A stretch of 64,000 nt of DNA from GCA-2861595 sp035526335 (lineage in GTDB: Bacteria; Actinomycetota; Acidimicrobiia; Acidimicrobiales; GCA-2861595): contig DATLCN010000003.1 in assembly GCA_035526335.1 (NCBI GenBank), positions 11,116 through 75,115 on the forward strand, given 5' to 3'. Made by a program: the position numbers and the translations under genes. The number at the start of each line of letters is the position of its first letter. Position 1 is the first letter of the stretch. Below the pieces are notes generated by a model. It searched no databases, was not told the DNA's origin, and saw only the letters and a list, made by a program, of their open reading frames with translations. Below are positions 33,918-42,264 of this stretch, piece after piece.

Positions 33918-35122
33918 TGACGAGCAACCGTTCCACCTTCACCTCGGAGTCCGTCACCGAGGGGCATCCCGACAAGATGGCCGACCAGATCTCGGACGCC
34001 ATCCTCGACGCCATTCTCACAGACGACCCCAACGGCAGGGTGGCGTGCGAGACGTTGCTGACCACCGGTCTGGTGGTGGTCGCCGGGGAGATCAGCACCA
34101 CCGCCTACGTGGAGATCCCGAGCATCGTCCGGGACACCGTGTGCGCCATCGGCTACGACCGTGAGTCCTTCGGGTTCGACGGCCACACCTGCGGCGTCAT
34201 CACCTCCATCGACCCGCAGTCGCCCGACATCGCCCAGGGCGTCGACGCCGCCCTCGAGCAACGCACGGCCACCGGTGGTCAGCTCGAGGAGGACCTCGAC
34301 AGCCAGGGCGCCGGCGACCAGGGAATGATGTTCGGGTACGCCTGCGACGAGACCGACGACCTGATGCCCCTGCCCATCTGGCTGGCCCATCGTCTCGCCC
34401 AGCGACTTTCCGAGGTGCGCAAGGCCGGCGTCCTTCCCTACCTCCGCCCCGACGGCAAGACCCAGGTCACGTTCGAATACGAGGACGGCCGGCCCGTCGC
34501 CCTCAACACCGTGCTCATCTCCACCCAGCACCAGCCCGGGCTCGACCTGGAGACTCTGCTCAAGCCCGACCTGATCGAGCACGTCATCCACCCGATGCTG
34601 CCGGCCCAATTCGCCGCTGACCGCTTCCGGGTCCTGGCCAACCCGACCGGCAAGTTCGAGCTCGGTGGCCCTCATGCCGACACCGGTCTCACCGGGCGCA
34701 AGATCATCGTCGACACCTACGGCGGCGCCGCCCGCCACGGCGGCGGCGCTTTCTCGGGCAAGGATCCGAGCAAGGTCGACCGCTCCGCCGCCTATGCCGC
34801 CCGCTGGGCGGCCAAGCACGTGGTCGCCGCCGGCGCCGCCACCCGGTGCGAGATCCAGGTGGCCTACGCCATCGGCGTGGCCCGCCCGGTCTCGGTGATG
34901 GTCGACACCTTCGGCACCGAGCAATTCGACCCTCAGAAGATCGCGTCGGCCATCCAGGAGGTGTTCGACCTCCGGCCCGCCGCCATCGTCCGGGACCTCA
35001 AGCTCCGCCGTCCCATCTTCCAGCGCACCGCCGCCTACGGTCACTTCGGCCGCTCCGACAAGGAGTTCACGTGGGAGGCTCTGTCGCGACTTTCGGAGAT
35101 GAAGAGCGCACTGGGCGCCTGA
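33917..35122 (+). CDS. metK: S-adenosylmethionine synthetase
   Basis: Makes AdoMet from methionine and ATP. The 401-aa protein has FTSESVTEGHPDKMADQISD, the GAGDQGMMFGYACDET hexapeptide region, GLTGRKIIVDTYGGAARHGG and the P-loop-like GGGAFSGKDPSKVDRSAAY. It supplies the methyl donor used by RsmB and the rRNA and glycan methyltransferases in this window. AGAGGGG stands shortly before ATG 33917, which overlaps the coaBC stop by one base. Confidence 0.97.
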   Translation: MTSNRSTFTSESVTEGHPDKMADQISDAILDAILTDDPNGRVACETLLTTGLVVVAGEISTTAYVEIPSIVRDTVCAIGYDRESFGFDGHTCGVITSIDPQSPDIAQGVDAALEQRTATGGQLEEDLDSQGAGDQGMMFGYACDETDDLMPLPIWLAHRLAQRLSEVRKAGVLPYLRPDGKTQVTFEYEDGRPVALNTVLISTQHQPGLDLETLLKPDLIEHVIHPMLPAQFAADRFRVLANPTGKFELGGPHADTGLTGRKIIVDTYGGAARHGGGAFSGKDPSKVDRSAAYAARWAAKHVVAAGAATRCEIQVAYAIGVARPVSVMVDTFGTEQFDPQKIASAIQEVFDLRPAAIVRDLKLRRPIFQRTAAYGHFGRSDKEFTWEALSRLSEMKSALGA

Positions 35123-35187
35123 CCGCGCCCGCCGGCGGCAGGGGCGATGACAGTGCTTTCGCGGGTCCCCCGGCTGGCGACGGGCGG

Positions 35188-37161
35188 GTGGTGCGGGTGT
35201 TGGTGGATGTGGCCGCGCTGCGCAAGGTGTTCGACTACTCGGTCCCCCCTCGGCTGGATCCGCTCGTCCGGGTGGGGTCTGTGGTGCGAGTTCCCTTTTC
35301 GGGGCGGCGGGTCGCGGGGTGGGTTGTCGAGGACCTCGTGACTCCTCCTGCCGGCATAGCGCTTCGCGACCTGGCTTCGGTCACGAGCCTGGGACCGCCG
35401 GACGACCTCGTGGAACTGTCGTCCTGGGCTGCCTGGCGGTGGGCGGGGCGGCGGTCGAGTTTTTTGCGCACCGCCTCGCCTCCACGGGTCGTTCGGGGCC
35501 TGCCTCCGCCGCGAATGGGTCCGACGGGACCGTGCCCTCCGGCATCCCCGCCGGCGGGTTTGTCGCCATCCCTGAGCCAGGTCGAGGAACTGGTCGCCGA
35601 GGCGTTCGCCGCCGGGAGCGCCGTCGTCCGGCTCCCCCCGGCCAGCGACACCTTCCCGATAGCGCTCGCCGCGGCCCGTCTGGCCGGCGGGAGCCGACCC
35701 TCCGCCAGCACGCCGGCCGCCTCCGCAACGGCTGACAGTGAGTCCGGCGGCGCCGCTACGCCGATGCCGTCCAGGCGCGGACCGGATGACGTCGGTGACC
35801 GGGGCCCCATCCACCTCAGCGCCAACCTCGAGGCCGAACAGGACGGCGGGCCTGTCGGCGGGCAGGACGGCGGGCCTGTCGGCGGGCGCTCGGATGCAAC
35901 TCCCGGTGGTGCCCTCGTGCTGGCGCCTTCGGTGGCGGAGGCCGCCGGCATCGCCCGCCGGCTGCGGCAGGCGGGATGGCCCGTGGCCCTGATGCCGGGG
36001 GAGTGGGCTACCGCGGCCGCGGGTGGCTCCGTGGTGGTGGGGAGCCGGGCCGCGGCGTGGGCGCCCGTGCCGGATCTGGCCGCGGTGGTGGTGCTCGACG
36101 CCCACGAGGAGGTGTACCAGGAGGAGCGGGCGCCGACCTGGAACGCGTGGCAGGTCGGCGCGGAGCGGGCCCGACGGGCCGGGGTCCCCTGCGTGCTCGC
36201 CTCCCCCTGCCCCACCTTGGAACAGCTGGACTGGGGGCGGCTGCTGACCACCTCCCGGACCCTCGAGCGGGAGGGCTGGCCGGCTGTCGACGTCGTCGAC
36301 CGCCGCGCCGACGATCCCCGCACGGGGCTCTACTCCGAGCCGTTGGTGCGCCTGCTGCGCTCGGGCGATCCCATTGCCTGCGTGCTCAACCGGAAGGGTC
36401 GGGCTCGGCTCCTGGCCTGCACCGCCTGTACCGACCTCGTCCGTTGTGAGGCATGCGAGGGAGCGATGGAGCAGCCCACGGGCGCCGCCATCCTCGCCTG
36501 TCGCCGCTGCGGGGCCGAGCGGGCGGTCGTGTGCCAGTCGTGCGGCTCGTCCCGGCTCAAAACGCTGCGGGCCGGCGTCTCCCGTGTGAGGGAGGAGCTC
36601 GAGGTCCTGGCCACCGTGCCGGTGGGGGAGGTCACGGCGCAGTCCACCGACATACCCTCGACCCCGATCCTGGTGGGCACCGACGCCCTCGTCCACCGTC
36701 TTTCCGCCGGCAAAGTCCGCGCCGTGGCGTTCCTCGACTTCGATCAGGAGTTGCTGGCGCCGCGGTACCGCGCCGGCGAGCAGGCTCTCGCCCTCCTGGC
36801 CCGGGCGGCCCGTCTCGTGGGGGGACGGCACGGCGGCGGGCGTCTGCTCGTCCAGACCCGGGTCCCTGAACACGAGGTTCTGACTGCGGCGCGCCACGCC
36901 GAGCCCGGCCGCCTGGCCGCTGCGGAGCGGCCCACGCGCGTCGAGCTCGCCCTGCCGCCCGCCACCGCGGTGGCCCACGTCTCGGGCCCCGACGCCGCCT
37001 CGTTCGTCGCCGGCATCGCCTCCAAGGTCGAGATCCTCGGCCCCCACGATGGCCGCTGGCTCATCCGCGCTCGCGACCACACGCGGCTCTGTGACTCGCT
37101 CGCGGCCGCGCCCCGTCCGGCTGGTCGCTACCGCGTCGAGGTCGATCCCCTCCGTATCTGA
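35188..37161 (+). CDS. priA: Primosomal protein N'-like (degenerate helicase PriA)
   Basis: Related to the replication-restart helicase PriA. The N-terminal DNA-binding domain is seen in VRVLVDVAALRKVFDYSVPP and GSVVRVPFSGRRVAGWVVED; paired zinc cysteines appear in CTACTDLVRCEACEG and CRRCGAERAVVCQSCGS. The Walker A GKT is missing (PPASDTFPIALAAARL stands there), as is usual in Actinobacteria, so it is probably not an active helicase. A low-complexity insert (about residues 160-235) includes a 24-bp duplication at 35841-35888. Start uncertain: GTG 35188 is chosen; CTG 35119, overlapping the metK stop, is in frame. Confidence 0.88.
   Translation: MVRVLVDVAALRKVFDYSVPPRLDPLVRVGSVVRVPFSGRRVAGWVVEDLVTPPAGIALRDLASVTSLGPPDDLVELSSWAAWRWAGRRSSFLRTASPPRVVRGLPPPRMGPTGPCPPASPPAGLSPSLSQVEELVAEAFAAGSAVVRLPPASDTFPIALAAARLAGGSRPSASTPAASATADSESGGAATPMPSRRGPDDVGDRGPIHLSANLEAEQDGGPVGGQDGGPVGGRSDATPGGALVLAPSVAEAAGIARRLRQAGWPVALMPGEWATAAAGGSVVVGSRAAAWAPVPDLAAVVVLDAHEEVYQEERAPTWNAWQVGAERARRAGVPCVLASPCPTLEQLDWGRLLTTSRTLEREGWPAVDVVDRRADDPRTGLYSEPLVRLLRSGDPIACVLNRKGRARLLACTACTDLVRCEACEGAMEQPTGAAILACRRCGAERAVVCQSCGSSRLKTLRAGVSRVREELEVLATVPVGEVTAQSTDIPSTPILVGTDALVHRLSAGKVRAVAFLDFDQELLAPRYRAGEQALALLARAARLVGGRHGGGRLLVQTRVPEHEVLTAARHAEPGRLAAAERPTRVELALPPATAVAHVSGPDAASFVAGIASKVEILGPHDGRWLIRARDHTRLCDSLAAAPRPAGRYRVEVDPLRI
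35841..35888 (+). repeat. 24-bp tandem duplication inside priA
   Basis: Two near-identical units (35841-35864, 35865-35888) encode GGPVGGQD and GGPVGGRS in the poorly conserved linker, so the change is in frame and probably neutral. Confidence 0.85.
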
Positions 37162-37177
37162 GGTTCTTCCCCCGCCC

Positions 37178-37183
37178 TAACCT
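37178..37183 (+). promoter_or_regulatory. Likely -10 box (TAACCT) of def
   Basis: TAACCT ends 6 nt before ATG 37190, consistent with a leaderless def-fmt transcript starting in the 28-bp gap after priA. Confidence 0.45.
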
Positions 37184-37189
37184 GAGCGA

Positions 37190-37684
37190 ATGGCGCTCCA
37201 TGCGATACGAGTCCACGGCGACCCCGTCCTCCGCCAGCCGACAGCGGAAGTGACCGGGTTCGACGCTGCCCTGGCCCGCCTCGCCGGAGACATGATCGAG
37301 ACCATGTACGACGCACCGGGTGTGGGCCTTGCCGCCAATCAGATCGGCGTGCAGAAGAGCATCTTCGTGTGGGATGTCGGCAGCGGACCTCGGGTGGCCG
37401 TGAACCCGGTGTTGAGTGGCCACACCGGCGAGTGGACCTACGACGAAGGGTGCCTGTCGGTGCCGGGGCTGTACTGGCCGATCGCCAGGCCGGGCTCGGT
37501 CCACCTTCGGGCCCAGGATCTGGACGGTGGCACATTCGAGCTCGACGGTGAGGAGATCCTGGCCCGGGTGTTCCTCCACGAGGTCGACCACCTCCAGGGA
37601 AAGCTGCTCATCGACAGGCTCGACCCGGAGACGAAGAAGGAAGCACTGGCCGAGTTGCGCAACCGCGACCTCGAGCTCCGGTGA
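37190..37684 (+). CDS. def: Peptide deformylase
   Basis: Removes formyl groups from new proteins. The 164-aa protein has all three motifs: GVGLAANQIGV, EGCLSVPG (metal Cys) and HEVDHLQGKL (two metal His and catalytic Glu). It is paired with fmt, which adds the formyl group to initiator tRNA. A 6-residue mini-ORF (GTG 37681 to TGA 37701, MIAGRR) overlaps the def stop as GTGA and the fmt start as TGATG. Confidence 0.97.
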   Translation: MALHAIRVHGDPVLRQPTAEVTGFDAALARLAGDMIETMYDAPGVGLAANQIGVQKSIFVWDVGSGPRVAVNPVLSGHTGEWTYDEGCLSVPGLYWPIARPGSVHLRAQDLDGGTFELDGEEILARVFLHEVDHLQGKLLIDRLDPETKKEALAELRNRDLELR

Positions 37685-37700
37685 TCGCCGGCCGTCGTTG

Positions 37701-38573
37701 ATGCGCCTGGCCTACCTCGGCTCTCCTGTCGCAGCGGTCCCCCCCCTCCAGGCTCTCCTGGCCGAGGGCCACGACGTGAAGCTGGTCGTCACCCAGCCCG
37801 ACCGGCGGCGGGGCAGGGGCGCCGGCCTGGTGCCCACCCCGGTGAAGGCGGCCGCCCTAGAGGCTGGACTGGCGGTGACCGATCGGGTGGACGACGTGAT
37901 GGGAGCCGGCGTGGAGCTGGGTGTGGTGGTCGCCTTCGGCCGCCTCGTCAAACCGCACGTGCTGGCCCAGGTCCCCATGGTGAACCTCCACTTCTCCCTG
38001 CTGCCCCGGTGGCGGGGCGCGGCGCCGGTCGAGCGGGCCATCCTCGCCGGCGACACCCGGACGGGTGTGTGCCTGATGGCCCTGGAGGAGGGGCTCGACA
38101 CGGGCCCGGTGTACCGGCAGGAGGTGGTCGAAATCGGTGCCGGAGAGACCGCCGAGGAGCTCCGCCGCCGGCTGGTCGACATCGGAACGGCGCTGTTGAC
38201 CGAAGCCCTGCGGGACAGGCTGGGGGAGCCCCGGCCTCAGGAGGGCGAGCCCACCTACGCGGCCAAGATCGACGTGGAGGAGTTGCACCTCGACTGGGAG
38301 CGACCGGCACTCGAGTTGCACCGGCTCGTGCGGGTCGGGCGGGCGTGGACGACGTTCCGGGGCCGGCGCCTGGGCGTCCTGCGGGCCGGGTTGCCCGACC
38401 CGGACGGGCCGGTGCCGGCGCCGGCCGGGGCAATGGAAGGAATCGTGGTCGGAGCCGGCGACGGCGCCGGCCTGGAGCTGATCGAGGTCCAGCCCGAGGG
38501 CAAGCCGCCGATGCCGGCGACGGCCTGGCAGAACGGTGCCCGACCTGCGCCGGGCGAGCGCCTCGGCCGGTGA
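37701..38573 (+). CDS. fmt: Methionyl-tRNA formyltransferase
   Basis: Formylates Met-tRNA with 10-formyl-THF. The 290-aa protein begins MRLAYLGSPVAAVPPLQALL; the catalytic Asn-His-Asp set is in VVVAFGRLV, NLHFSLLPRWRGAAPVERAI and LEEGLDTGPV; the C-terminal OB-like domain ends the protein. ATG 37701 is certain by homology and lacks a Shine-Dalgarno, in keeping with coupling through the mini-ORF from def. The stop shares GTGA with a 32-codon ORF leading toward rsmB. Confidence 0.96.
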   Translation: MRLAYLGSPVAAVPPLQALLAEGHDVKLVVTQPDRRRGRGAGLVPTPVKAAALEAGLAVTDRVDDVMGAGVELGVVVAFGRLVKPHVLAQVPMVNLHFSLLPRWRGAAPVERAILAGDTRTGVCLMALEEGLDTGPVYRQEVVEIGAGETAEELRRRLVDIGTALLTEALRDRLGEPRPQEGEPTYAAKIDVEELHLDWERPALELHRLVRVGRAWTTFRGRRLGVLRAGLPDPDGPVPAPAGAMEGIVVGAGDGAGLELIEVQPEGKPPMPATAWQNGARPAPGERLGR

Positions 38574-38668
38574 CCAACGCCGCTCGTCTCGCACGCCGTT
38601 GGGGTACGCAGCCCCGAATTCGCGGCGGCACCTGGGACTTCGCCGCAGGATTTGTGCCTGCCTCGTGA
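38570..38668 (+). other. 32-codon mini-ORF between fmt and rsmB
   Basis: GTG 38570 overlaps the fmt stop (GTGA). The ORF (MTNAARLARRWGTQPRIRG and onward) ends TGA 38666-38668 in another GTGA, which opens a 4-codon ORF (MTVG) ending at 38679. From there CTGA and then GTGA at 38690 lead into rsmB. No recognised product. Confidence 0.3.
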
Positions 38669-38671
38669 CCG

Positions 38672-39856
38672 TTGGCTGAGTCACCGCCGGTGAGGCCGGG
38701 CCGCACCGGCGGTGGCACCACGGCGCGGGCGGTGGCCATCGACGCCATGGTGCGTATCGAGGAGGGCGCCTACGCGAACCTCGTGCTTCCCGACCTGCTG
38801 GCCGCGTCCGACCTGGCCACCCGGGACCGGGCCTTCGCCACCGCCCTGGTCTACGGCGCCACCAGGATGCGCCGTGCCTGCGACTGGCTGGTGGACCGGT
38901 TCGTGGACCGCCCGCTCGAGCCCGTGGTGCGGGCCGTGCTCCGGCTGGGCGCCTACCAGCTCGTTTTCCTCGGTACGCCTGCCCATGCCGGTGTCTCGGC
39001 CATGGTCGACGTCGCACCCACCCGGGCCAAGGGGCTGGTGAACGCCGTGCTACGCAAGGTCGCCGCCGACCCGTCCCCCCGATGGCCCGACCCGGCGACG
39101 CGGCTGAGCTACCCCGACTGGATCATCAGGACCATGGCGGCAGACCTGGGTGTCGAGGCGGCCGAGGCCGCTCTCGAGCAGATGAACGTGGCCGCCGAGG
39201 TGACCGAGCGGGACGACGGGTACGTGCAGGACCCGGGGTCCCAGGCTGTGGCAGCGCAGGTGGGAGCGGTCGCCGGCGAGCGGGTGGTGGACCTGTGTGC
39301 CGCTCCGGGCGGGAAGTCGACGGCCATGGCCGCGGTCATGGCCGGCGCCGGCCTGGTGGTGGCCGCCGATGCCTCCTGCCACCGGACCCGGCTCGTGGCC
39401 CACAACGTCGAGCGCCTCGGTAGCGCCAACGTCGCCGTGGTGGTGGCCGACGGCCGGTATCCGGCTCTCCGCCCCGGCACCGCGGACCGGGTGCTGGTCG
39501 ACGCGCCCTGTACCGGGCTCGGGGTCCTGCGCCGGCGCCCGGACGCCCGGTGGCGGGTCGAGGCCGGCGACGTCGAGCGGCTCGCCGCCCTCCAGCGCGA
39601 CCTCCTCGCTGGCGCCGTCCCTCTACTGCGGCCGGGCGGGACCCTCGTGTACAGCGTCTGCACCCTCACCCTGGCCGAGACCTCGGAGGTCGACCGCTGG
39701 CTGGCCGGCGCCTTCCCCGGCCTCGTCGCCGTTGCTCCGCCCGGCCCTCCCTGGATCGGCCTCGGGCGCGGCGCCCGCCTCCTCCCCCAGAGCGCTGGCA
39801 CCGACGGCATGTTCGTCCTGAAACTCCGCGCCGGTGCCGCCATTGGGAGCACATGA
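38672..39856 (+). CDS. rsmB: 16S rRNA m5C967 methyltransferase
   Basis: Methylates 16S rRNA cytosine 967. The 394-aa protein has a NusB-like N-terminal RNA-binding domain (ARAVAIDAMVRIEEGAYANL to about 140) and a Rossmann methyltransferase: VVDLCAAPGGKSTAMAAVMA (SAM), VLVDAPCTGLGVLRRRPDA and VYSVCTLTLAETSEV, with the two catalytic cysteines. TTG 38672 or GTG 38690 could be the start; the latter lies in a GTGA overlap. Position after fmt is standard (def-fmt-rsmB). Confidence 0.94.
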   Translation: MAESPPVRPGRTGGGTTARAVAIDAMVRIEEGAYANLVLPDLLAASDLATRDRAFATALVYGATRMRRACDWLVDRFVDRPLEPVVRAVLRLGAYQLVFLGTPAHAGVSAMVDVAPTRAKGLVNAVLRKVAADPSPRWPDPATRLSYPDWIIRTMAADLGVEAAEAALEQMNVAAEVTERDDGYVQDPGSQAVAAQVGAVAGERVVDLCAAPGGKSTAMAAVMAGAGLVVAADASCHRTRLVAHNVERLGSANVAVVVADGRYPALRPGTADRVLVDAPCTGLGVLRRRPDARWRVEAGDVERLAALQRDLLAGAVPLLRPGGTLVYSVCTLTLAETSEVDRWLAGAFPGLVAVAPPGPPWIGLGRGARLLPQSAGTDGMFVLKLRAGAAIGST

Positions 39857-39992
39857 CGGGCCGGTTCCGCGCCCCGTGCACCCGCGAGGAAAGGTGATGC
39901 TCCACACCCGTGGCGAGGACGTCGCGGGCCGTTCTCCCGCCCCATGGTGCCGGCAGAACCTTGCCGCGCACGCTGACGTCAGGGTTGGATGA
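39853..39992 (+). other. Two chained mini-ORFs between rsmB and the MoaB-like gene
   Basis: ATG 39853 shares ATGA with the rsmB stop and encodes MTGRFRAPCTREER to TGA 39897. That stop overlaps ATG 39897 (TGATG), which opens a 31-residue ORF ending TGA 39990-39992, overlapping ATG 39989 (ATGA) in the frame of the MoaB-like gene. The peptide after ATG 39989, MTRFPDPCTGRTRG, resembles MTGRFRAPCTREER, suggesting a local duplication. Confidence 0.35.
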
Positions 39993-40063
39993 CGCGGTTC
40001 CCGGACCCATGTACTGGGCGGACAAGGGGCTGGTGCCGCCGCCCGCCGCTTACAGTCTGGGCC

Positions 40064-40540
40064 TTGTCGACGTCGCTCCAGGCCAAGGTGCTGACGGTAT
40101 CCGACGGCGTCATCGCCGGCACCCGTGAAGACCGCTCCGGTGCCGCGCTCGTCGATGCCCTCGAGGCCGCCGGGTTCGCCGTGACCGATCGCGGGGTGGT
40201 GGGTGACGGGGCTGACTCCGTGGCCACGGTGCTCAAGGAGATGGCCGAGGGGTTCGCAGGTCTCATCGTGACGACGGGGGGCACCGGTTTTTCGCCCCGC
40301 GACCTCACGCCCGAAGGCACCAGGGCGGCCATCGACCGTGAGGCCCCGGGTCTGGCCGAGGCGATGCGCCTGGTCAACCCCCTCGGCCGCCTGTCCCGGG
40401 CCGTCGCCGGCACGATCGGAACCGCGATCGTCGTCAACACCCCCGGTTCCGCCAACGGATCAGTCGAGTGCCTGGAGGCGGTCATGGACGTCCTGCCCCA
40501 CGCCATGGCCCTGCTGGCCGGACAACCGACCGAGCACTGA
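40064..40540 (+). CDS. MoaB/Mog-family molybdopterin adenylyltransferase-like protein
   Basis: Family members adenylate molybdopterin before metal insertion. The domain is complete: LQAKVLTVSDGVIAGTREDR, the VTTGGTGFSPRDLTPEGTRA signature and the C-terminal NTPGSANGSVECLEAVMDVL. TTG 40064 gives 158 aa, normal size, and has TACAGT 7 nt upstream; the alternative ATG 39989 adds 25 Arg/Pro-rich residues and links to the upstream mini-ORFs. No other molybdenum cofactor genes are in the window. I leave the symbol empty because MoaB and Mog cannot be separated here. Confidence 0.88.
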   Translation: MSTSLQAKVLTVSDGVIAGTREDRSGAALVDALEAAGFAVTDRGVVGDGADSVATVLKEMAEGFAGLIVTTGGTGFSPRDLTPEGTRAAIDREAPGLAEAMRLVNPLGRLSRAVAGTIGTAIVVNTPGSANGSVECLEAVMDVLPHAMALLAGQPTEH

Positions 40541-40653
40541 CCTCGTCGGATCTGGCCGGGCGGCATCGAACCCCGTCCGGGGCCGGCCGTGGTACCGGCG
40601 GGCGCGGGCGACACGCCCCCGGCAACGCCGGGCCATTGCCGCGAGGGGGTTCG

Positions 40654-40659
40654 TACACT
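40654..40659 (+). promoter_or_regulatory. Likely -10 box (TACACT) of the rib operon
   Basis: TACACT ends 7 nt before ATG 40667, so ribD is probably leaderless. No FMN riboswitch-like sequence fits in the 126-bp gap before ribD. Confidence 0.5.
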
Positions 40660-40666
40660 GGCATTA

Positions 40667-41692
40667 ATGCCTGACGCGCAGCGCGACGACGAGCTCATGG
40701 CCCGGGCCATGGCGCTGGCCGCCGTCGTCCGGAGCACGACCTCGCCCAATCCCTGGGTCGGCTGCGTCGTCGCCACCCCCGACGGGGCCACCTTCGAGGG
40801 CGCCACACAGCCACCAGGCGGCGCCCACGCCGAGATCGTGGCCCTGGCCGCGGCCGGCGACCACGCGGCCGGCGCCACCCTCTATTCCACTCTCGAGCCC
40901 TGCGCCCATCACGGGCGCACTCCTCCGTGCACCGACGCCATCCTGGAGGCGGGGATCTCTCGGGTCGTCGTGGCCGTCGGCGACCCCGACCCCCTGGTCG
41001 AGGGCAAGGGTCTCGACCAGCTACGTCAGGCCGGCGTCACCGTCGAGGTGGGTCTTCGTGAGCAGCAGGTCAGGCTGCAACTGCAGCCCTACCTCAAGCA
41101 CCGCACGACCGGCCGGCCCTGGGTGGTACTCAAGCTGGCTGCCACCCTTGACGGCCGCACCGCCGCCCCCGACGGCACCAGCCGGTGGATCACGGGCCGG
41201 TCGGCCCGCGACGACGCCCACCGCCTCAGGTCCGAGAGCGACGCCGTGCTCGTCGGCGCCGGCACCGTCCGGGCCGACGACCCCGCCCTCACCGTCCGGA
41301 CCGACGACCCCGCCCTCACCGTCCGGACCGTCGACGGCCGGCGGCCCCAGCGGGTCGTCCTGGGCACCGCCGGCGCCGGCGCCAGGGTGCATCCCGCGTT
41401 GGAGCTGAACGGCGACCTGGGCGACGTCCTCGACGACCTCGGCCAGCGCGGGATCCTCCAGCTGCTGGTGGAGGGTGGCGCCGGCGTCGCCCACGGATTC
41501 CATACCGCCGGCCTCGTCGACCGCTACGTCTTCTACATGGCGCCGGCCCTGCTGGGGGGCGACGACGGCCGCCCCATGTTCGCCGGCGCCGGCGCGCCCA
41601 CCATCGACGACGCCTGGCGCGGTCGCATCGTCGAGGTGACCACACTCGGCCCGGACCTGCGCATCGACCTGGAACGGACCGGCACCAACTGA
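40667..41692 (+). CDS. ribD: Bifunctional riboflavin deaminase/reductase
   Basis: Carries out deamination and side-chain reduction in riboflavin synthesis. The N-terminal deaminase has zinc motifs GGAHAEIVALAA and EPCAHHGRTPPC; the C-terminal reductase (from about 150) has VVLKLAATLDGRTAAPDGTS, ITGRSARDDAHRLRSESDAV and the LLVEGGAGVAHGF loop. 341 aa from ATG 40667. An exact 27-bp tandem duplication (41276-41329) repeats DDPALTVRT in a surface region of the reductase. Overlaps ribE by one base (TGATG). Confidence 0.95.
   Translation: MPDAQRDDELMARAMALAAVVRSTTSPNPWVGCVVATPDGATFEGATQPPGGAHAEIVALAAAGDHAAGATLYSTLEPCAHHGRTPPCTDAILEAGISRVVVAVGDPDPLVEGKGLDQLRQAGVTVEVGLREQQVRLQLQPYLKHRTTGRPWVVLKLAATLDGRTAAPDGTSRWITGRSARDDAHRLRSESDAVLVGAGTVRADDPALTVRTDDPALTVRTVDGRRPQRVVLGTAGAGARVHPALELNGDLGDVLDDLGQRGILQLLVEGGAGVAHGFHTAGLVDRYVFYMAPALLGGDDGRPMFAGAGAPTIDDAWRGRIVEVTTLGPDLRIDLERTGTN
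41276..41329 (+). repeat. Exact 27-bp tandem duplication inside ribD
   Basis: Units 41276-41302 and 41303-41329 are identical and in frame, adding nine residues. The perfect identity suggests a recent event. Confidence 0.95.
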
Positions 41693-42264
41693 TGTTCACC
41701 GGCCTCGTCGAGGAATTGGGCCATGTCCGGTCCCGTGGGGACAGCCGCTTCACCTTCGACGCGGTGATCGTGCTCGACGGGCTTCGCCCCGGCGACTCCG
41801 TGGCCCACAACGGCTGTTGCCTCACCGTGGTGGAGATCGGCGAGGGTTGGTACGGCGTCGAAGTGGTCGAGGAGACCCTCGCCCGCACCAACCTCGGGGC
41901 CATGGCGGAAAACGACCCCGTGAACCTCGAGCGCCCTCTCAAGGCCGGCGGCCGCCTCGGAGGTCATCTGGTGCAGGGGCACGTCGACGCCGTGGGCCGG
42001 ATCGTCAGCGCCGCCCCCCAACTGGAGATCCGAATGCCCCAGGAGCTCACCCGCTATGTCGTGGAGAAGGGTTCGATAGCGGTGGACGGTGTCAGCCTCA
42101 CGGTCGCCAAGGTCCTGCCCGACGGGTTCACCGCCGCCGTCGTCCCCCACACCGCCGCCGCCACCACCCTCGGCCTGAAGGTCCCGGGCGACACGGTCAA
42201 CCTCGAGGTGGACCTGGTGGCCAAGTACGTCGAGCGCCTGCTGGTAGGAACCACAGAGCAATGA
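41692..42264 (+). CDS. ribE: Riboflavin synthase alpha subunit
   Basis: Dismutates two 6,7-dimethyl-8-ribityllumazine molecules to riboflavin. The 190-aa protein shows the duplicated lumazine-binding barrels: MFTGLVEELGHV with NGCCLTVVEI in the first and HLVQGHVDAVGRI with VDGVSLTVAKV in the second. ATG 41692 overlaps the ribD stop, and its stop overlaps ribBA (ATGA). Confidence 0.96.
   Translation: MFTGLVEELGHVRSRGDSRFTFDAVIVLDGLRPGDSVAHNGCCLTVVEIGEGWYGVEVVEETLARTNLGAMAENDPVNLERPLKAGGRLGGHLVQGHVDAVGRIVSAAPQLEIRMPQELTRYVVEKGSIAVDGVSLTVAKVLPDGFTAAVVPHTAAATTLGLKVPGDTVNLEVDLVAKYVERLLVGTTEQ

Noticed and set aside
35041..37080. 679-codon minus-strand open frame opposite priA
   Set aside because: Arg/Pro/Gly-rich shadow; priA has real motifs in the plus frame.
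40541..40666. FMN riboswitch before ribD
   Set aside because: The 126-bp gap lacks the conserved RFN-element helices and the promoter box sits only 7 nt before the start codon.
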